NCBI RefSeq assembly: GCF_003151135.1
Contig: NZ_QEQK01000009.1
Location: 93,302-157,301, forward strand
Reading direction: 5' to 3'
Length of the DNA: 64,000 bases
Source of the DNA: Abyssibacter profundi
GTDB taxonomy: Bacteria; Pseudomonadota; Gammaproteobacteria; Nevskiales; OUC007
Notes under the pieces: model-generated
What the model saw: the letters and a program-made list of their open reading frames with translations, nothing else
The model's database searches: none
Told to the model about the DNA's origin: nothing
Program-made: the position numbers and the translations under genes
Shown here: positions 1 to 10,670 of the stretch, one piece after another
Position numbering within the stretch: position 1 is the stretch's first letter
Layout of the letters: each line of letters opens with the position of its first letter

Positions 1-182
1 GCACGCTGGGCGACCTTGATCACGGCGATCCGCCGCAGCACATCGCGGGCAAACCGCCGCTGATTGCCGGCATTCCGCCAGCTGGTAATCAGCCCTTGGG
101 CTTCATAAAAGTGCACGGTGGACACCGCCACACCACCGCGTCGGGCCACCTCACCCACGGATAACGGCTGTCGGGTATCCAT
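1..182 (-). CDS. soxR: Redox-sensitive MerR-family regulator SoxR (partial, cut by the left window edge)
   Basis: The minus strand from the ATG at 182 reads open to the window edge, giving about 60 residues of an N-terminal MerR helix-turn-helix. The stretch around residues 9-60 ([20 protein letters not shown], then [15 protein letters not shown], then [15 protein letters not shown]) is closely SoxR-like, including the HFYE and GNQRR signatures. SoxR is a [2Fe-2S] transcription factor that senses redox-cycling compounds; its cluster cysteines lie in the C-terminal part outside this window, so they cannot be checked. It follows hslO in the same direction with a gap of about 40 bp. This pairs a redox sensor with a redox-activated chaperone, but co-transcription is inference. 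Confidence 0.87.
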   Translation of the reverse strand, partial: MDTRQPLSVGEVARRGGVAVSTVHFYEAQGLITSWRNAGNQRRFARDVLRRIAVIKVAQR

Positions 183-222
183 CCCCTTGGACTGGCCCGT
201 CACCGCCGCGCCAGCACCAGCG

Positions 223-1086
223 CTAGTGCTTGCTCTGCGACGGAGGCTCTGCCCGGGCCGCCGTGAACAGGGCACGCGCGTCATCGGCCTCATAGACGTA
301 GGCTTGGCCGCAAAATTCGCAGGCAGCCTCGACGCGGCCCTGTTCCTGGATCAGCGCTTCGACATCCTCCTCGCCCAGCGAGAGCAACAAGGTGCCAATA
401 CGCTCGCGCGAACAGCGGCAGGCCAGCGTCACCGGACGATTGTCGTGGCGACGCAACCCCAAGGTGCCGAACAGCTTGCGCAGCAGGTCATCCGGATCCG
501 ATGCCAGCAACTCCTGATCACCCAGCGTGTCGGCCAGCGTGGTCACGGTCTCGAAGCCATCCAGCGACCCGGCCTCACCGGGCAGCCGTTGGATGAGCAG
601 GCCTGCCGCAACAGCCGGGTCGGCGCCCAGCCAGAGCCGCGTCGGCAACTGTTCGGATTGAGCAAAGTAGCCTTCGAGGTCCCGTGCCAGCGACGCACCC
701 CCCGCAGCCACGATGGCCTGGTAGCGGTCCATGCCCGATTCCGGATCCACCATGACGGCGCACTGCGCGCCGGCGACCGCAGTCGCCCAGTCACCCGGCA
801 TCGTCTCCGGCGTGGTCTGCAACATGGAGCGCAGGTGCAGCTGGTGGTCGATCTGGGCGACCAGTAATGGCAGATGCTGTCCGCCCTGCATCTGCAGATT
901 CATGCGCCCTTTGAACTTGAGATTTGCAGCCAGCAGCGGCAGCGCCGCGGTGGCCTCACCCAGGATGGACCGTTCGGCCCCGTCGAGCCCGAACCGCTGC
1001 CACCAGTCCTGCCAGGATTCATCCAGCCGGACCAGTGCACCGCGCACCGGGAGTTCGGTGAAGTCGAATCGAATCAGCTGCCCCAT
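223..1086 (-). CDS. hslO: Redox-regulated chaperone Hsp33
   Basis: This 287-residue protein matches Hsp33, a cytosolic holdase that is switched on by oxidation and binds unfolding proteins during oxidative stress. The C-terminal redox-switch zinc site is visible as C223-x-C225 and C256-x-x-C259. The start MGQLIRFDF fits the family. The gene lies about 20 bp downstream of gatB on the same strand, so it may be expressed from the gatCAB transcript. Identity is secure from length, domain order and the four cysteines. Confidence 0.96.
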   Translation of the reverse strand: MGQLIRFDFTELPVRGALVRLDESWQDWWQRFGLDGAERSILGEATAALPLLAANLKFKGRMNLQMQGGQHLPLLVAQIDHQLHLRSMLQTTPETMPGDWATAVAGAQCAVMVDPESGMDRYQAIVAAGGASLARDLEGYFAQSEQLPTRLWLGADPAVAAGLLIQRLPGEAGSLDGFETVTTLADTLGDQELLASDPDDLLRKLFGTLGLRRHDNRPVTLACRCSRERIGTLLLSLGEEDVEALIQEQGRVEAACEFCGQAYVYEADDARALFTAARAEPPSQSKH

Positions 1087-1105
1087 CGGATCATCCCGGG
1101 CTTGA

Positions 1106-2542
1106 TCAGCCCTGCAGTTTTTCCTTGAGCAGGCGATTGACCTCGCCCGGGTTGGCCTTGCCCTTGGTCGCCTTCATCGCCTGGCCCACAAAGTAGCCAA
1201 ACAGCTTGTCCTTGCCGGAGCGGTACTGCTCCAGCTGGGTCGGGTTGGCTGCTATGACCTCATCGAGAATCTTGCCCAGTGCATCGGGGTCGGTGATCTG
1301 CTTGAGGCCCTTGGACTCGATGATCTCATCCGCCGACCCCTCGCCGGCCCACATGGCGATGAACACATCCTTGGCGATCTTGCCGGAAATAGTGTTGTCC
1401 GCAATGCGCATGACCAGCCCCGCCAGCGCCTTGGCATCCACCTTGGATTCGCCGATATCCAGACCATCGGCATTGAGCGAGGCTGCCAAATCACCCATGA
1501 CCCAGTTAGCCGTCAGCTTGGCGTTCACCGTCCCGGCATACTCGACTGCCTGCTCGTAGTAATCGGCAAGTTCGCGGGTCGATGTCAGCACCCCGGCATC
1601 GTAGGCCGACAGGCCATACTGCTCGACGAACCGGTCCCGCTTGGCGTCCGGCAGCTCCGGCATTGTCGTGCGCGCCGCAATGATGTCGGACTCGGTGGTC
1701 ACAACCGGTAACAGGTCCGGGTCCGGGAAGTAGCGATAATCATTCGCCTCTTCCTTGGACCGCATCGCGCGGGTCTCGCCGGTCTGGGTGTTGAACAGGC
1801 GGGTTTCCTGGATGACCTCACCGCCGGATTCGATCACGTCGATCTGACGCTCGATCTCGTAGTTAATCGCCTTTTCGACAAACCGGAAGGAATTCAGGTT
1901 TTTGGTTTCGGTGCGGGTGCCGAACTCGGTGGCACCCTGACGACGCACGGACACGTTGGCGTCGCAGCGGAATGAGCCTTCCTGCATGTTGCCGTCACAG
2001 ATCTCGAGATAGCGCACAAGCGAGTGCAGTTTCTTGAGATAGGCCACGGCCTCCGCCGCCGAGCGGATGTCGGGCTCGGAGACGATTTCAATCAATGGCG
2101 TGCCGGCCCGGTTCAGGTCGATGCCCGAGCCACTGCCGAAACCTTCATGCATGGACTTACCCGCATCCTCTTCCAGATGCGCACGGGTGATGCCGATGCG
2201 CTTGGTCTCGCCGTCCACCTCGATATCCAGATGTCCGTTGGCGACGATCGGCAGCTCGTACTGGCTGATCTGATAGCCCTTGGGCAGGTCCGGATAAAAA
2301 TAATGTTTGCGGGCAAAGACGCAGCGCGGCGCGATATCGGCATCAACAGACAGGCCGAATTTGATGGCCATGCGCACGGCTTCTTCATTCAGCACCGGCA
2401 GCACACCCGGCATACCCAGGTCGATGGCGCAGGCCTGGGTATTCGGTTCGGCCCCATAGGCCGTCGACGCGCCCGAGAAAATCTTGCTCTTAGTCTGTAG
2501 CTGGACATGGACTTCCAGCCCGATGACAACTTCCCAACTCAT
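1106..2542 (-). CDS. gatB: Asp-tRNA(Asn)/Glu-tRNA(Gln) amidotransferase subunit B
   Basis: This is the 478-residue GatB subunit, which binds and phosphorylates misacylated Glu-tRNA(Gln) or Asp-tRNA(Asn) and passes it to GatA for amidation. The N-terminus ([20 protein letters not shown]) and the cradle segment with [14 protein letters not shown] are characteristic. The C-terminus carries the YqeY-like tRNA-binding domain ending in [13 protein letters not shown]. Its ATG overlaps the stop codon of the upstream lipoprotein gene by 4 bp, which implies translational coupling. Presence of gatCAB suggests indirect Gln-tRNA and/or Asn-tRNA synthesis. Confidence 0.97.
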   Translation of the reverse strand: MSWEVVIGLEVHVQLQTKSKIFSGASTAYGAEPNTQACAIDLGMPGVLPVLNEEAVRMAIKFGLSVDADIAPRCVFARKHYFYPDLPKGYQISQYELPIVANGHLDIEVDGETKRIGITRAHLEEDAGKSMHEGFGSGSGIDLNRAGTPLIEIVSEPDIRSAAEAVAYLKKLHSLVRYLEICDGNMQEGSFRCDANVSVRRQGATEFGTRTETKNLNSFRFVEKAINYEIERQIDVIESGGEVIQETRLFNTQTGETRAMRSKEEANDYRYFPDPDLLPVVTTESDIIAARTTMPELPDAKRDRFVEQYGLSAYDAGVLTSTRELADYYEQAVEYAGTVNAKLTANWVMGDLAASLNADGLDIGESKVDAKALAGLVMRIADNTISGKIAKDVFIAMWAGEGSADEIIESKGLKQITDPDALGKILDEVIAANPTQLEQYRSGKDKLFGYFVGQAMKATKGKANPGEVNRLLKEKLQG

Positions 2543-3012
2543 TCGGAGATCTCCAGGCCGGTCCGCTCAATCAGTTCTGCAACCGACCAATCATTCCGGC
2601 AGGTGGGCGCCTGATCGCTGGCACCCGACAAAGTGTAGTGAAGGGTTTGCGGCTGCCAGCCACGCTGCGCGGCCGGCTTGAATTTCCACTTATGCAAGGC
2701 CTTGGCGGCGCTAGACTCGAAGGTTTCAGGCGGCTTGGCGTCCACCGTGCGCACGGCGCTCACCCGGCCGTCCGCCTCGACCAGCACGACGGTGGACACA
2801 CAACCCTGCTGACCATCGCGCGCCTCAGCGCGGGGATACAGCGGGGCAATGCGCACCAGCGGCTGGGTGTCGATGACCGGCAATGGCGGAAACACATCGG
2901 GCACCGTCTGAGGCTCTGGCGCAACAGCCACCGGCTCGGCCAGAGGCTCCGACGACGTCGCACAACCCGCAAGCCCTGCGGCGAGCACTGCAATCAGCCC
3001 GGCTCGACGCAT
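2539..3012 (-). CDS. Small lipoprotein with TonB C-terminal-like domain
   Basis: The 157-residue product begins with a lipoprotein signal peptide whose lipobox LAGC places the lipidated cysteine at residue 17. After a proline-rich linker, residues ~52-120 ([49 protein letters not shown]) match the TonB C-terminal fold, which contacts outer-membrane proteins or peptidoglycan. There is no N-terminal anchor helix like that of true TonB, so it is not an energy transducer. It lies between gatA and gatB, starts 2 bp before the gatA stop region, and overlaps gatB by 4 bp. Specific function is unknown. Confidence 0.8.
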   Translation of the reverse strand: MRRAGLIAVLAAGLAGCATSSEPLAEPVAVAPEPQTVPDVFPPLPVIDTQPLVRIAPLYPRAEARDGQQGCVSTVVLVEADGRVSAVRTVDAKPPETFESSAAKALHKWKFKPAAQRGWQPQTLHYTLSGASDQAPTCRNDWSVAELIERTGLEISE

Positions 3013-3014
3013 GC

Positions 3015-4478
3015 TCAGAACCCAGCCGGCCGAGCCTTGTGATGCTCGGTCATGCCCTGGAACTGATGCGCCAGATTCAGAATGCCCGCCTCATCAAAGG
3101 CCTTGCCAATCAGTTGCACCCCAACCGGCTTGCCATCGACCAGCCCGGCCGGCATGGACAATGCCGGCAGACCCGCCAGGTTTGCGGCAATGGTGTAGAT
3201 GTCGTTCAGGTACATCGCCACCGGGTCATCGGTCTTGTCGCCCAGGGCAAAGGCCGGCCCCTGCGTTGTCGGCCCGATGATGGCGTCAACCTGCTCGAAC
3301 GCGCGGGCAAAGTCATCGGCGATGAGGTGCCGAACCTGCTGCGCTTTCAGGTAGTAGGCGTCGTAGTAGCCCGCAGACAGCACATAGGTTCCGACCATGA
3401 TGCGACGCTGCACCTCGCGCCCGAAGCCTTCCCCGCGCGAACGCTTGTACAGCGCTTCCAGTGAGTCGGCGCCCTCGGCCCGATGGCCGTAGCGCACGCC
3501 GTCATAACGCGCCAGATTGGAGCTGGCTTCAGCCGGTGCCACGACGTAGTACGTGGGGACCGACAAATGCATGTTCGGCATCGAGATTTCGACAATCTCG
3601 GCCCCCTGCTGGCGATACACCTCCAGCGCGGCCTCCAGTGCGGCTCGCGCACCGTCATCAAGGCCCTCGGCGAGAAATTCCTTGGGCAGGCCCAGCTTGC
3701 GGCCAGCCAGGGGCGCATCCAGCGCGGCCCGGTAATCAGGCACCGGTGCGTCAACGGAAGTGGAATCGGCAGGATCGAAGCCCGCCATGGCCTGCAACAC
3801 CAACGCGGCATCGGCTGCCGTCCGAGTGATCGGCCCTGCCTGGTCCAGGCTGGAGGCAAACGCGATCATGCCGTAGCGCGAACAACGGCCATAAGTCGGT
3901 TTCAGGCCGGTGAGGTTGGTCAGCGCCGCTGGCTGGCGAATCGACCCCCCGGTGTCCGTGCCTGTCGAAAACGGCGCCAGGCCGCCGGCCACCGCGGCGA
4001 CCGAACCGCCGGACGAGCCGCCAGGCACCAGATTGGCCTCCACGCCCCAGGGATTCTTCACCGGGCCGAAGTGACTGGTTTCGTTGGACGAGCCCATGGC
4101 GAATTCGTCCATGTTCGTCTTGCCCAGCATCACCACACCGGCCGCGGCCAGCTGGCGCACGACCGTCGCGTCATAGGGCGCGGTGAAGTTCGCCAGCATC
4201 TTCGAACCGCAGGTCGTGCGAACGCCCTGGGTACAGAAGATGTCCTTGTGCGCCATGGGCACGCCGGTCAGCACACCGGCGTCGCCCGCCGCGCGCTGCT
4301 GGTCGGCAGCGTCGGCCGCCGCCAGCGCCTGCTCGGCTGTGACGGTGATGTAACTGTTCAACGCCTGATCGTGGCTCTCGATCCGGCGCAAGTAGTGTTC
4401 GGTGAGTTCCCGGCTAGAGAACCGTTTGTCAGCCAGCCCCTCGGCCAGCTCGGTCACGCTCAGTGCATGCAATTCCAT
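3015..4478 (-). CDS. gatA: Asp-tRNA(Asn)/Glu-tRNA(Gln) amidotransferase subunit A
   Basis: This 487-residue amidase-signature enzyme releases ammonia from glutamine and channels it to GatB. The catalytic Ser-cisSer-Lys triad is visible: K78 in [10 protein letters not shown]155 in PGGSSGGS and S179 in [12 protein letters not shown]. Length and start ([15 protein letters not shown]) fit the family. It sits about 20 bp after gatC and just before the TonB-C lipoprotein gene on the same strand. Confidence 0.97.
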   Translation of the reverse strand: MELHALSVTELAEGLADKRFSSRELTEHYLRRIESHDQALNSYITVTAEQALAAADAADQQRAAGDAGVLTGVPMAHKDIFCTQGVRTTCGSKMLANFTAPYDATVVRQLAAAGVVMLGKTNMDEFAMGSSNETSHFGPVKNPWGVEANLVPGGSSGGSVAAVAGGLAPFSTGTDTGGSIRQPAALTNLTGLKPTYGRCSRYGMIAFASSLDQAGPITRTAADAALVLQAMAGFDPADSTSVDAPVPDYRAALDAPLAGRKLGLPKEFLAEGLDDGARAALEAALEVYRQQGAEIVEISMPNMHLSVPTYYVVAPAEASSNLARYDGVRYGHRAEGADSLEALYKRSRGEGFGREVQRRIMVGTYVLSAGYYDAYYLKAQQVRHLIADDFARAFEQVDAIIGPTTQGPAFALGDKTDDPVAMYLNDIYTIAANLAGLPALSMPAGLVDGKPVGVQLIGKAFDEAGILNLAHQFQGMTEHHKARPAGF

Positions 4479-4499
4479 GTTGGATTCCGTCTGGCCTGG

Positions 4500-4787
4500 T
4501 TACTCGATGACGCGCGGGACGCGGTACAGGCCGCGCTCGGTGGCCGGCGCGAGCGCCTGGAAACGCTCGCGCTGGTCGGTTTCGCTAACAGCATCCGGCC
4601 GCAGGCGCTGGACCATATCCAGCGGATGCGCCATGGGCGAAACATCGGTGGTATCGGCCTGGTTGAGCTGATCCACCATGGCCAGAATGTCATTCAGGTT
4701 GCTGGAGTAGCGCTCCACATCGGCTTCGTCGAGTTCCAGACGCGCCAGATGCGCGACGGTACGCAGCTGATCTTCGGTAAGACTCAT
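4500..4787 (-). CDS. gatC: Asp-tRNA(Asn)/Glu-tRNA(Gln) amidotransferase subunit C
   Basis: GatC is the small belt subunit that stabilises the GatA-GatB complex. The 95-residue product starts MSLTEDQLRTVAHLARLELD, the usual GatC N-terminus, and carries the conserved P-M-A-H-P-L-D-M-V segment near residue 60. The reading frame is open further upstream to 4913, but the extra 42 residues resemble no GatC, so the ATG at 4787 is chosen. It is the first gene of the gat operon and is divergent from mreB. Confidence 0.95.
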   Translation of the reverse strand: MSLTEDQLRTVAHLARLELDEADVERYSSNLNDILAMVDQLNQADTTDVSPMAHPLDMVQRLRPDAVSETDQRERFQALAPATERGLYRVPRVIE

Positions 4788-4872
4788 GAAATAGGGCCCA
4801 GTCGGCGGGTTAACGCGGTGATGACGCGGCAGAACGCCGCGAAACGGCGAAGAAAGGTAGCATAGGGCCTGC

Positions 4873-6014
<1,142 letters not shown>

Positions 6015-6063
6015 GGCGGCATCGGCCCGGCGATTGCATCACGACTAGAGCAATCGCATGTAA

Positions 6064-6098
6064 GCCGCTGAACGCGGGAATTTTTCTGCTTCAGCGGC
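6064..6098 (+). terminator. Perfect 9-bp inverted repeat between mreB and mreC
   Basis: GCCGCTGAA (6064-6072) and TTCAGCGGC (6090-6098) form a perfect 9-bp stem around a 17-nt loop, 50 nt after the mreB stop. No uridine run follows directly (TTTTTT lies 17 nt later). It may be a partial terminator, an mRNA-stability element or a protein-binding site that adjusts MreB levels relative to MreCD. Confidence 0.4.
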
Positions 6099-6099
6099 G

Positions 6100-6129
6100 T
6101 TGTCATTGCGTCAATTTTTTGTCTACACT
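6100..6129 (+). promoter_or_regulatory. Strong candidate sigma70 promoter for mreC
   Basis: TTGTCA (6100-6105; 5 of 6 matches to the -35 consensus) and TACACT (6124-6129; 4 of 6 for -10) lie 18 bp apart just after the mreB-mreC inverted repeat. Transcription would begin near 6136. This argues that the mreC start lies downstream of it, although the frame is open from 6100. Confidence 0.55.
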
Positions 6130-6165
6130 TGTGAGCCAAGTCGCACTCATCCGGAGTGTTCTGAC

Positions 6166-7113
6166 TTGGACGGGCGATTTGGGGTGGACGACCTACATAA
6201 CGATTCAATCCGGCCACTGTTTCCGCGCGGGCCCTCACTCGGCCTGAAGGCGATACTGCTTGCCATCATGTCCATTGGCCTCATGTTCGCCGATGACCGG
6301 ACAGATACGCTCAATCCCGTTCGCTCCTTTATCGCTGTAGCCGCCGTTCCCGTGCAGTGGATGGCCAGTCTTCCGAATCAGGCTGGCGAGGTGGCCGAGC
6401 ATTTCGCTTCCCGCCAATCCCTTCTTGAACAAAACGCCGAGCTGCGCGACCAGCAGCTGCATTTGCAGGCGCGCCTGCAAAAGCTGGATGGTCTGGCCGC
6501 TGAGAACGCGCGAATCCGTGCGCTGCTGCTCTCGTCCAAGCGCCTGCATGAGCAGGTACTGATCGGCGAGATCGTCTCTTCAAGCATGGACCCATACCGT
6601 CACTATGTGACCCTCAACAAGGGTGGTATGGAAGGCGTGTACAAGGGCCAGCCGCTCATCGATGCCCACGGCGTCATGGGCCAGGTGGTCGAAGTCACGC
6701 CGATGAGTTCCACCGCCATCCTGGTCACCGACCCCAATCACGGCATCCCGGTGGAGATTAATCGCACGGGCCTGCAGACGGTCGCCCACGGCGCCGGCGA
6801 CAGCCGTGGTCTGGCCCTGCCGTTTCTACCGGCGAATGCCGACGTCCAGGTTGGCGATCTGCTGGTCAGCTCGGGCCTGGGCGGTCGCTACCCGGCAGGT
6901 TATCCCGTCGGCGTGGTCTACGATGTCCAGCACGAATCGGGCGAGCATTTTCTGGACGTATCGGCACGGCCGGCGGCCCGCCTGAACCAGGGGCGTGAGT
7001 TGCTGCTGGTCTGGAAGGACGGCGCCCCGCCGGTCACCAATGTGGCCGAACAGCTGGATCAGCGTCGCGATGCCGGGCTTCCCGCCTTCGCGCAGTCCGC
7101 TTCCCCGCAGTGA
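6166..7113 (+). CDS. mreC: Rod shape-determining protein MreC
   Basis: MreC is the bitopic periplasmic scaffold of the elongasome. The product has a transmembrane helix (LKAILLAIMSIGLMFAD), a coiled coil (ENAELRDQQLHLQARLQKLD) and the MreC beta domain with YRHYVTLNKGGMEGVYKG and ILVTDPNHGIPVEINRTG. The start is uncertain: no ATG precedes the conserved SIRPLFPRGPSLGL segment. A TTG at 6166 has a GGAG Shine-Dalgarno 9 nt upstream and is used here; GTG at 6184 is the alternative. The frame opens at 6100, but a promoter overlaps that segment. The stop overlaps the mreD GTG. Confidence 0.92.
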   Translation: MDGRFGVDDLHNDSIRPLFPRGPSLGLKAILLAIMSIGLMFADDRTDTLNPVRSFIAVAAVPVQWMASLPNQAGEVAEHFASRQSLLEQNAELRDQQLHLQARLQKLDGLAAENARIRALLLSSKRLHEQVLIGEIVSSSMDPYRHYVTLNKGGMEGVYKGQPLIDAHGVMGQVVEVTPMSSTAILVTDPNHGIPVEINRTGLQTVAHGAGDSRGLALPFLPANADVQVGDLLVSSGLGGRYPAGYPVGVVYDVQHESGEHFLDVSARPAARLNQGRELLLVWKDGAPPVTNVAEQLDQRRDAGLPAFAQSASPQ

Positions 7114-7598
7114 GCGACGACCGCCGGGCATCGGCCCCGTTGATTCTGATCAGCATTTTGCTGGCGTTGGTGCTGTCCAAGATCATGCTTCCGGACCCGC
7201 TGGCGGTGCTGCGGCCGGCCATGGTGCCCATGATCGTTTTCTACTGGCTGCTGATGGTGCCCGATCGCTTCGGCCTGACGATGGCGGCGGTGCTGGGGCT
7301 GGTGTTGGATGTCCTCACAGGCACGTTACTGGGCGCCCATGCGTTTGCGCTCACGGTCTCCGGCTATCTGGTCGCTCGCATGGCGCTCATCGTGCGATTC
7401 TGGCCGGCTTGGCAGCAAAGTCTGGCCCTGTTGCCCATGTGGGGTCTCTACGCGTTCCTGATGTTCTGGATCGACGGGGTCACGCATCGCAATGCTGACG
7501 CCCTGCTACGCTTCGCGCCCGTGCTGACCACGGCCATTGCTTGGCCACTGTTGTGCGGCGTGATGAGCTGGGCCAATCCCCCCACCGAAGACGCCTGA
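7110..7598 (+). CDS. mreD: Rod shape-determining protein MreD
   Basis: This 162-residue inner-membrane protein has about five hydrophobic helices and the MreD pattern PAMVPMIVFYWLLMVPDRFG and VLGLVLDVLTGTLLGAHA. MreD partners MreC in the elongasome. The GTG start overlaps the mreC stop by 4 bp, so the two are translationally coupled. Confidence 0.93.
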   Translation: MSDDRRASAPLILISILLALVLSKIMLPDPLAVLRPAMVPMIVFYWLLMVPDRFGLTMAAVLGLVLDVLTGTLLGAHAFALTVSGYLVARMALIVRFWPAWQQSLALLPMWGLYAFLMFWIDGVTHRNADALLRFAPVLTTAIAWPLLCGVMSWANPPTEDA

Positions 7599-7692
7599 GC
7601 GTTTGCGGGGGCCGCTCCGCTCGCGCTCCACGACCCGCCCCACCCGACCATCATGACCCCAAGCCACTCCGCCGACAGTCGCCTGTCCCGTC

Positions 7693-9546
7693 GTGTCTGA
7701 GATCAAGTCGATCAAGAACCCGTTCGCCGAACGCCAGCTCACGCTGGTACGGGCGATCATCGCAGGCATTGGTGTTGTCGGCCTGACCCTGGTGCTCGTC
7801 GGGCGGCTGGGTCAGCTGCAGGTCATGGACCACGCCGTCTACGCCACGCGCTCCGATGACAACCGCATGCGTGTCCGCATCATCGCGCCGGCCCGTGGCC
7901 TGATCTACGACCGCACGGGCGTGGTTCTCGCGGAGAACCTGCCGACCTATCAGTTGGAAATCGTCCCCGAGCAAGTCCACGACGTGGAAGACACGGTCAC
8001 CGCCCTGGCCGAGCTCATCGATATTCCCGACCGTGACCGGGAACGTTTTTACCGGCGGGTGGACCAGGAACCGGCCTTCAGCAGCATTCCGCTGCGCACG
8101 CGGCTGACGCCGGAAGAGGTCGCCGCGTTCGAGGTCAATCGCCAGGACTTCCGCGGCGTGGAAATTCATGCCGCGCTGACCCGCCGCTATCCCTTGGGCC
8201 AGCTTGCCGCTCACGTCGTGGGGTACGTCGGCTCCCTGTCCGAGGCTGATGCGGCCCGGCTGGACCCGCGCCGCTATCGAGGCACCCAGCGCATCGGCAA
8301 GGTCGGCGTGGAAGCCGCCCACGAGTCGCTGCTGCATGGCGAGCCCGGCAGCAAGATCATCGAGGCCAATGCCCAGGGTCGCACCTTGCGTGACCTGGAC
8401 TACCAGCGACCCAGTGCCGGTGAGAATCTGTACCTGACGCTGGACGCGCGGATCCAGGAAGCCGCTGTCACCGCATTGGGTCAACACGATGGCGCCGTGG
8501 TGGCCATCGATCCGAACAATGGCGACATCCTGGCGCTGGTCAGCCGCCCGTCCTTCGACCCCCACCTGTTCGTCGATGGCATTGATTACGTCACCTACGC
8601 CGGACTCAATGCCGACCCGGGCCGGCCGCTATTCAACCGTGCACTGCAAGGTCAGTACCCGCCCGGCTCCACGGTGAAACCGGTCATGGCGCTGGCAGGC
8701 CTGGAAGCCGGGGTGACCACGCCTCGCCACCGCGAGATGTGCATCGGTTACTTCATGCTGCCCAATAACGAGCGGCGCTACCGCGATTGGAAACGCAGCG
8801 GCCACGGCCTGGTCGACATGCACGATGCCATTGCCCAATCCTGCGACGTGTACTTCTACCAACTGGCCCTGGACATCGGGATCGACCAGATCCACGACTT
8901 TCTCGGCCTGTTCGGGCTGGGCAGCACACTGGGCGTGGATCTGCCGGGCGAAAAGCCTGGCCTGCTGCCCTCGCGCGACTGGAAGCGCGCCGTGCGTAAC
9001 GAAACCTGGTACCCGGGCGAGACCCTGAACGTCGGCATCGGCCAGGGCTTCATGACCACCACGCCACTGCAACTGGCCCATATGACGGCCATGCTGGCCA
9101 CTCGAGGCCAGGGGTACCGGCCCCGCATCCTGTCGGCGAAGCAAATACCCAGTACGGGTGAGGTCATCAGCTACGAGCCGACACCCTTGCCGCCCATGCA
9201 CCTCGGCGACGAGGCATATTGGGACAAGGTGGCCGCGTCCATGGAAGCCGTGATGCACACCCCACGGGGAACCGCCACCAGCTCCGGTGCCGGTGCCAGT
9301 TATCGCATTGCCGGCAAGTCCGGCACCGCGCAGGTCACCGGCCTTTCGCAGGAGGACGACCAGGCACCGGATCTGCTGGATGTCCCCCGCGAGCTCCGTG
9401 ACCACGCCCTGTTCGTGGCCTACGCGCCGTCAGACAATCCACAGATTGCCGTGGCGGTCATCGCCGAACATGCCGGTAGCGGCGGCCGGGTGGCAGGCCC
9501 GATTGCACGTGCGGTGATGGACGCCCGCTTGGAGCCTTCGCCATGA
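7693..9546 (+). CDS. mrdA: Peptidoglycan transpeptidase PBP2
   Basis: Penicillin-binding protein 2 is the class B transpeptidase that cross-links sidewall peptidoglycan with RodA. It has an N-terminal membrane anchor (residues ~20-42), a pedestal/dimerisation domain with RGLIYDRTG, and a transpeptidase domain carrying S326-T-V-K329, an SCD motif near residue 385 and KSGTAQV near the C-terminus. At 617 residues it matches the family. The GTG at 7693 is the first usable start; an ATG at 7653 is out of frame. Its stop overlaps the rodA start by 4 bp. Confidence 0.97.
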   Translation: MSEIKSIKNPFAERQLTLVRAIIAGIGVVGLTLVLVGRLGQLQVMDHAVYATRSDDNRMRVRIIAPARGLIYDRTGVVLAENLPTYQLEIVPEQVHDVEDTVTALAELIDIPDRDRERFYRRVDQEPAFSSIPLRTRLTPEEVAAFEVNRQDFRGVEIHAALTRRYPLGQLAAHVVGYVGSLSEADAARLDPRRYRGTQRIGKVGVEAAHESLLHGEPGSKIIEANAQGRTLRDLDYQRPSAGENLYLTLDARIQEAAVTALGQHDGAVVAIDPNNGDILALVSRPSFDPHLFVDGIDYVTYAGLNADPGRPLFNRALQGQYPPGSTVKPVMALAGLEAGVTTPRHREMCIGYFMLPNNERRYRDWKRSGHGLVDMHDAIAQSCDVYFYQLALDIGIDQIHDFLGLFGLGSTLGVDLPGEKPGLLPSRDWKRAVRNETWYPGETLNVGIGQGFMTTTPLQLAHMTAMLATRGQGYRPRILSAKQIPSTGEVISYEPTPLPPMHLGDEAYWDKVAASMEAVMHTPRGTATSSGAGASYRIAGKSGTAQVTGLSQEDDQAPDLLDVPRELRDHALFVAYAPSDNPQIAVAVIAEHAGSGGRVAGPIARAVMDARLEPSP

Positions 9547-10658
9547 GCCAGGGTCAGCCCGATCAATCCGGCTTCCAGCGACTGCTGCTGCAGCTACACA
9601 TCGATGCGATTCTGCTGGGTCTCATCCTCATCGTTATGACACTGGGCCTGTTCGTGTTGTATAGCGCCAGTGGCGAGAGCAGCGCCGCCGTTGTCGGCCA
9701 GCTCAAACGCATCGCACTGGGTCTGGTGGTGATGCTCGGCCTGGCACAGGTCAATCCGGACACCTTTCGTGGCGTGGCGCCATGGGTGTATGCCGGCGGT
9801 CTCGTGCTGCTGGTGCTGGTCTTGCTTCTGGGCGATACCGCCAAGGGCGCGCAGCGTTGGCTGGATCTCGGCGTGATTCGGTTCCAGCCTTCGGAGCTGA
9901 TGAAGCTGGCCGTCCCCATGGTGCTGGCCAGCTATCTGCACGCGCGGACGTTGCCGCCGCGTTTCCGAACGGTGCTGGCCGGCACAACGCTGCTCGTGCT
10001 GCCCACCGCGCTCATCATGCAACAGCCTGATCTGGGCACCGCGCTGATGATTGGTATCAGTGGCGGGTTCGTCTTGTACATGGCCGGCCTGCGCTGGCGG
10101 ATTATCGGCGGTGTCGCCCTGGCGGGTGCCGCTGCGTTACCGCTGCTGTGGTCTCAAATGCACGGGTACCAGCGCGAACGCGTCCTCACCTTCCTCAACC
10201 CGGCTCGCGACCCTGGCGGCGCGGGGTATCACATCACCCAGTCGAAGGTCGCCATCGGCTCAGGCGGACTGTTCGGCAAAGGATGGCTGAACGGGACCCA
10301 GGCCCAGCTGGATTTCCTGCCGGAATCGGCCACGGACTTCATCTTTGCCGTCTACGCCGAAGAAGTCGGGCTGCTCGGCGTGTTGTTGCTACTGATTCTG
10401 TACCTCGCCATTGTCGGCCGCGGACTGTTTATTGCGGTCAAGGGCCAGGACTCCTTCCAGCGCCTGCTGGCCGGAAGCCTGAGTCTGGTGTTCTTCTTCT
10501 ACGTCTTCGTCAACATCGGCATGGTCATTGGCCTGCTGCCGGTGGTCGGCGTGCCCCTGCCCCTGATCAGCCAGGGGGGGACCTCAATGGTAAGCTTGCT
10601 CGCCGGAATGGGGGTGTTGATGTCGATCCATACACATCGCCGTCTGCTCGCAAGTTAA
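9543..10658 (+). CDS. rodA: SEDS peptidoglycan glycosyltransferase RodA
   Basis: RodA polymerises lipid II glycan strands in the elongasome together with PBP2. The 371-residue product has about ten transmembrane helices and SEDS signatures such as KGAQRWLDLGVIRFQPSELMK, the P-x-x-L-P-E-S-A-T-D-F-I-F region near 255-270 and the C-terminal LPLISQGGTSM. ATG overlaps the mrdA TGA, showing coupling with its partner. Confidence 0.97.
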   Translation: MSQGQPDQSGFQRLLLQLHIDAILLGLILIVMTLGLFVLYSASGESSAAVVGQLKRIALGLVVMLGLAQVNPDTFRGVAPWVYAGGLVLLVLVLLLGDTAKGAQRWLDLGVIRFQPSELMKLAVPMVLASYLHARTLPPRFRTVLAGTTLLVLPTALIMQQPDLGTALMIGISGGFVLYMAGLRWRIIGGVALAGAAALPLLWSQMHGYQRERVLTFLNPARDPGGAGYHITQSKVAIGSGGLFGKGWLNGTQAQLDFLPESATDFIFAVYAEEVGLLGVLLLLILYLAIVGRGLFIAVKGQDSFQRLLAGSLSLVFFFYVFVNIGMVIGLLPVVGVPLPLISQGGTSMVSLLAGMGVLMSIHTHRRLLAS

Positions 10659-10670
10659 ATCGGACTTTTG

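Noticed and set aside
3483-4865. A 460-codon plus-strand open frame opposite gatA and gatC
   Set aside because: It lies antisense to two certain genes and is a composition artefact of high-GC codon bias; the protein has no family features.
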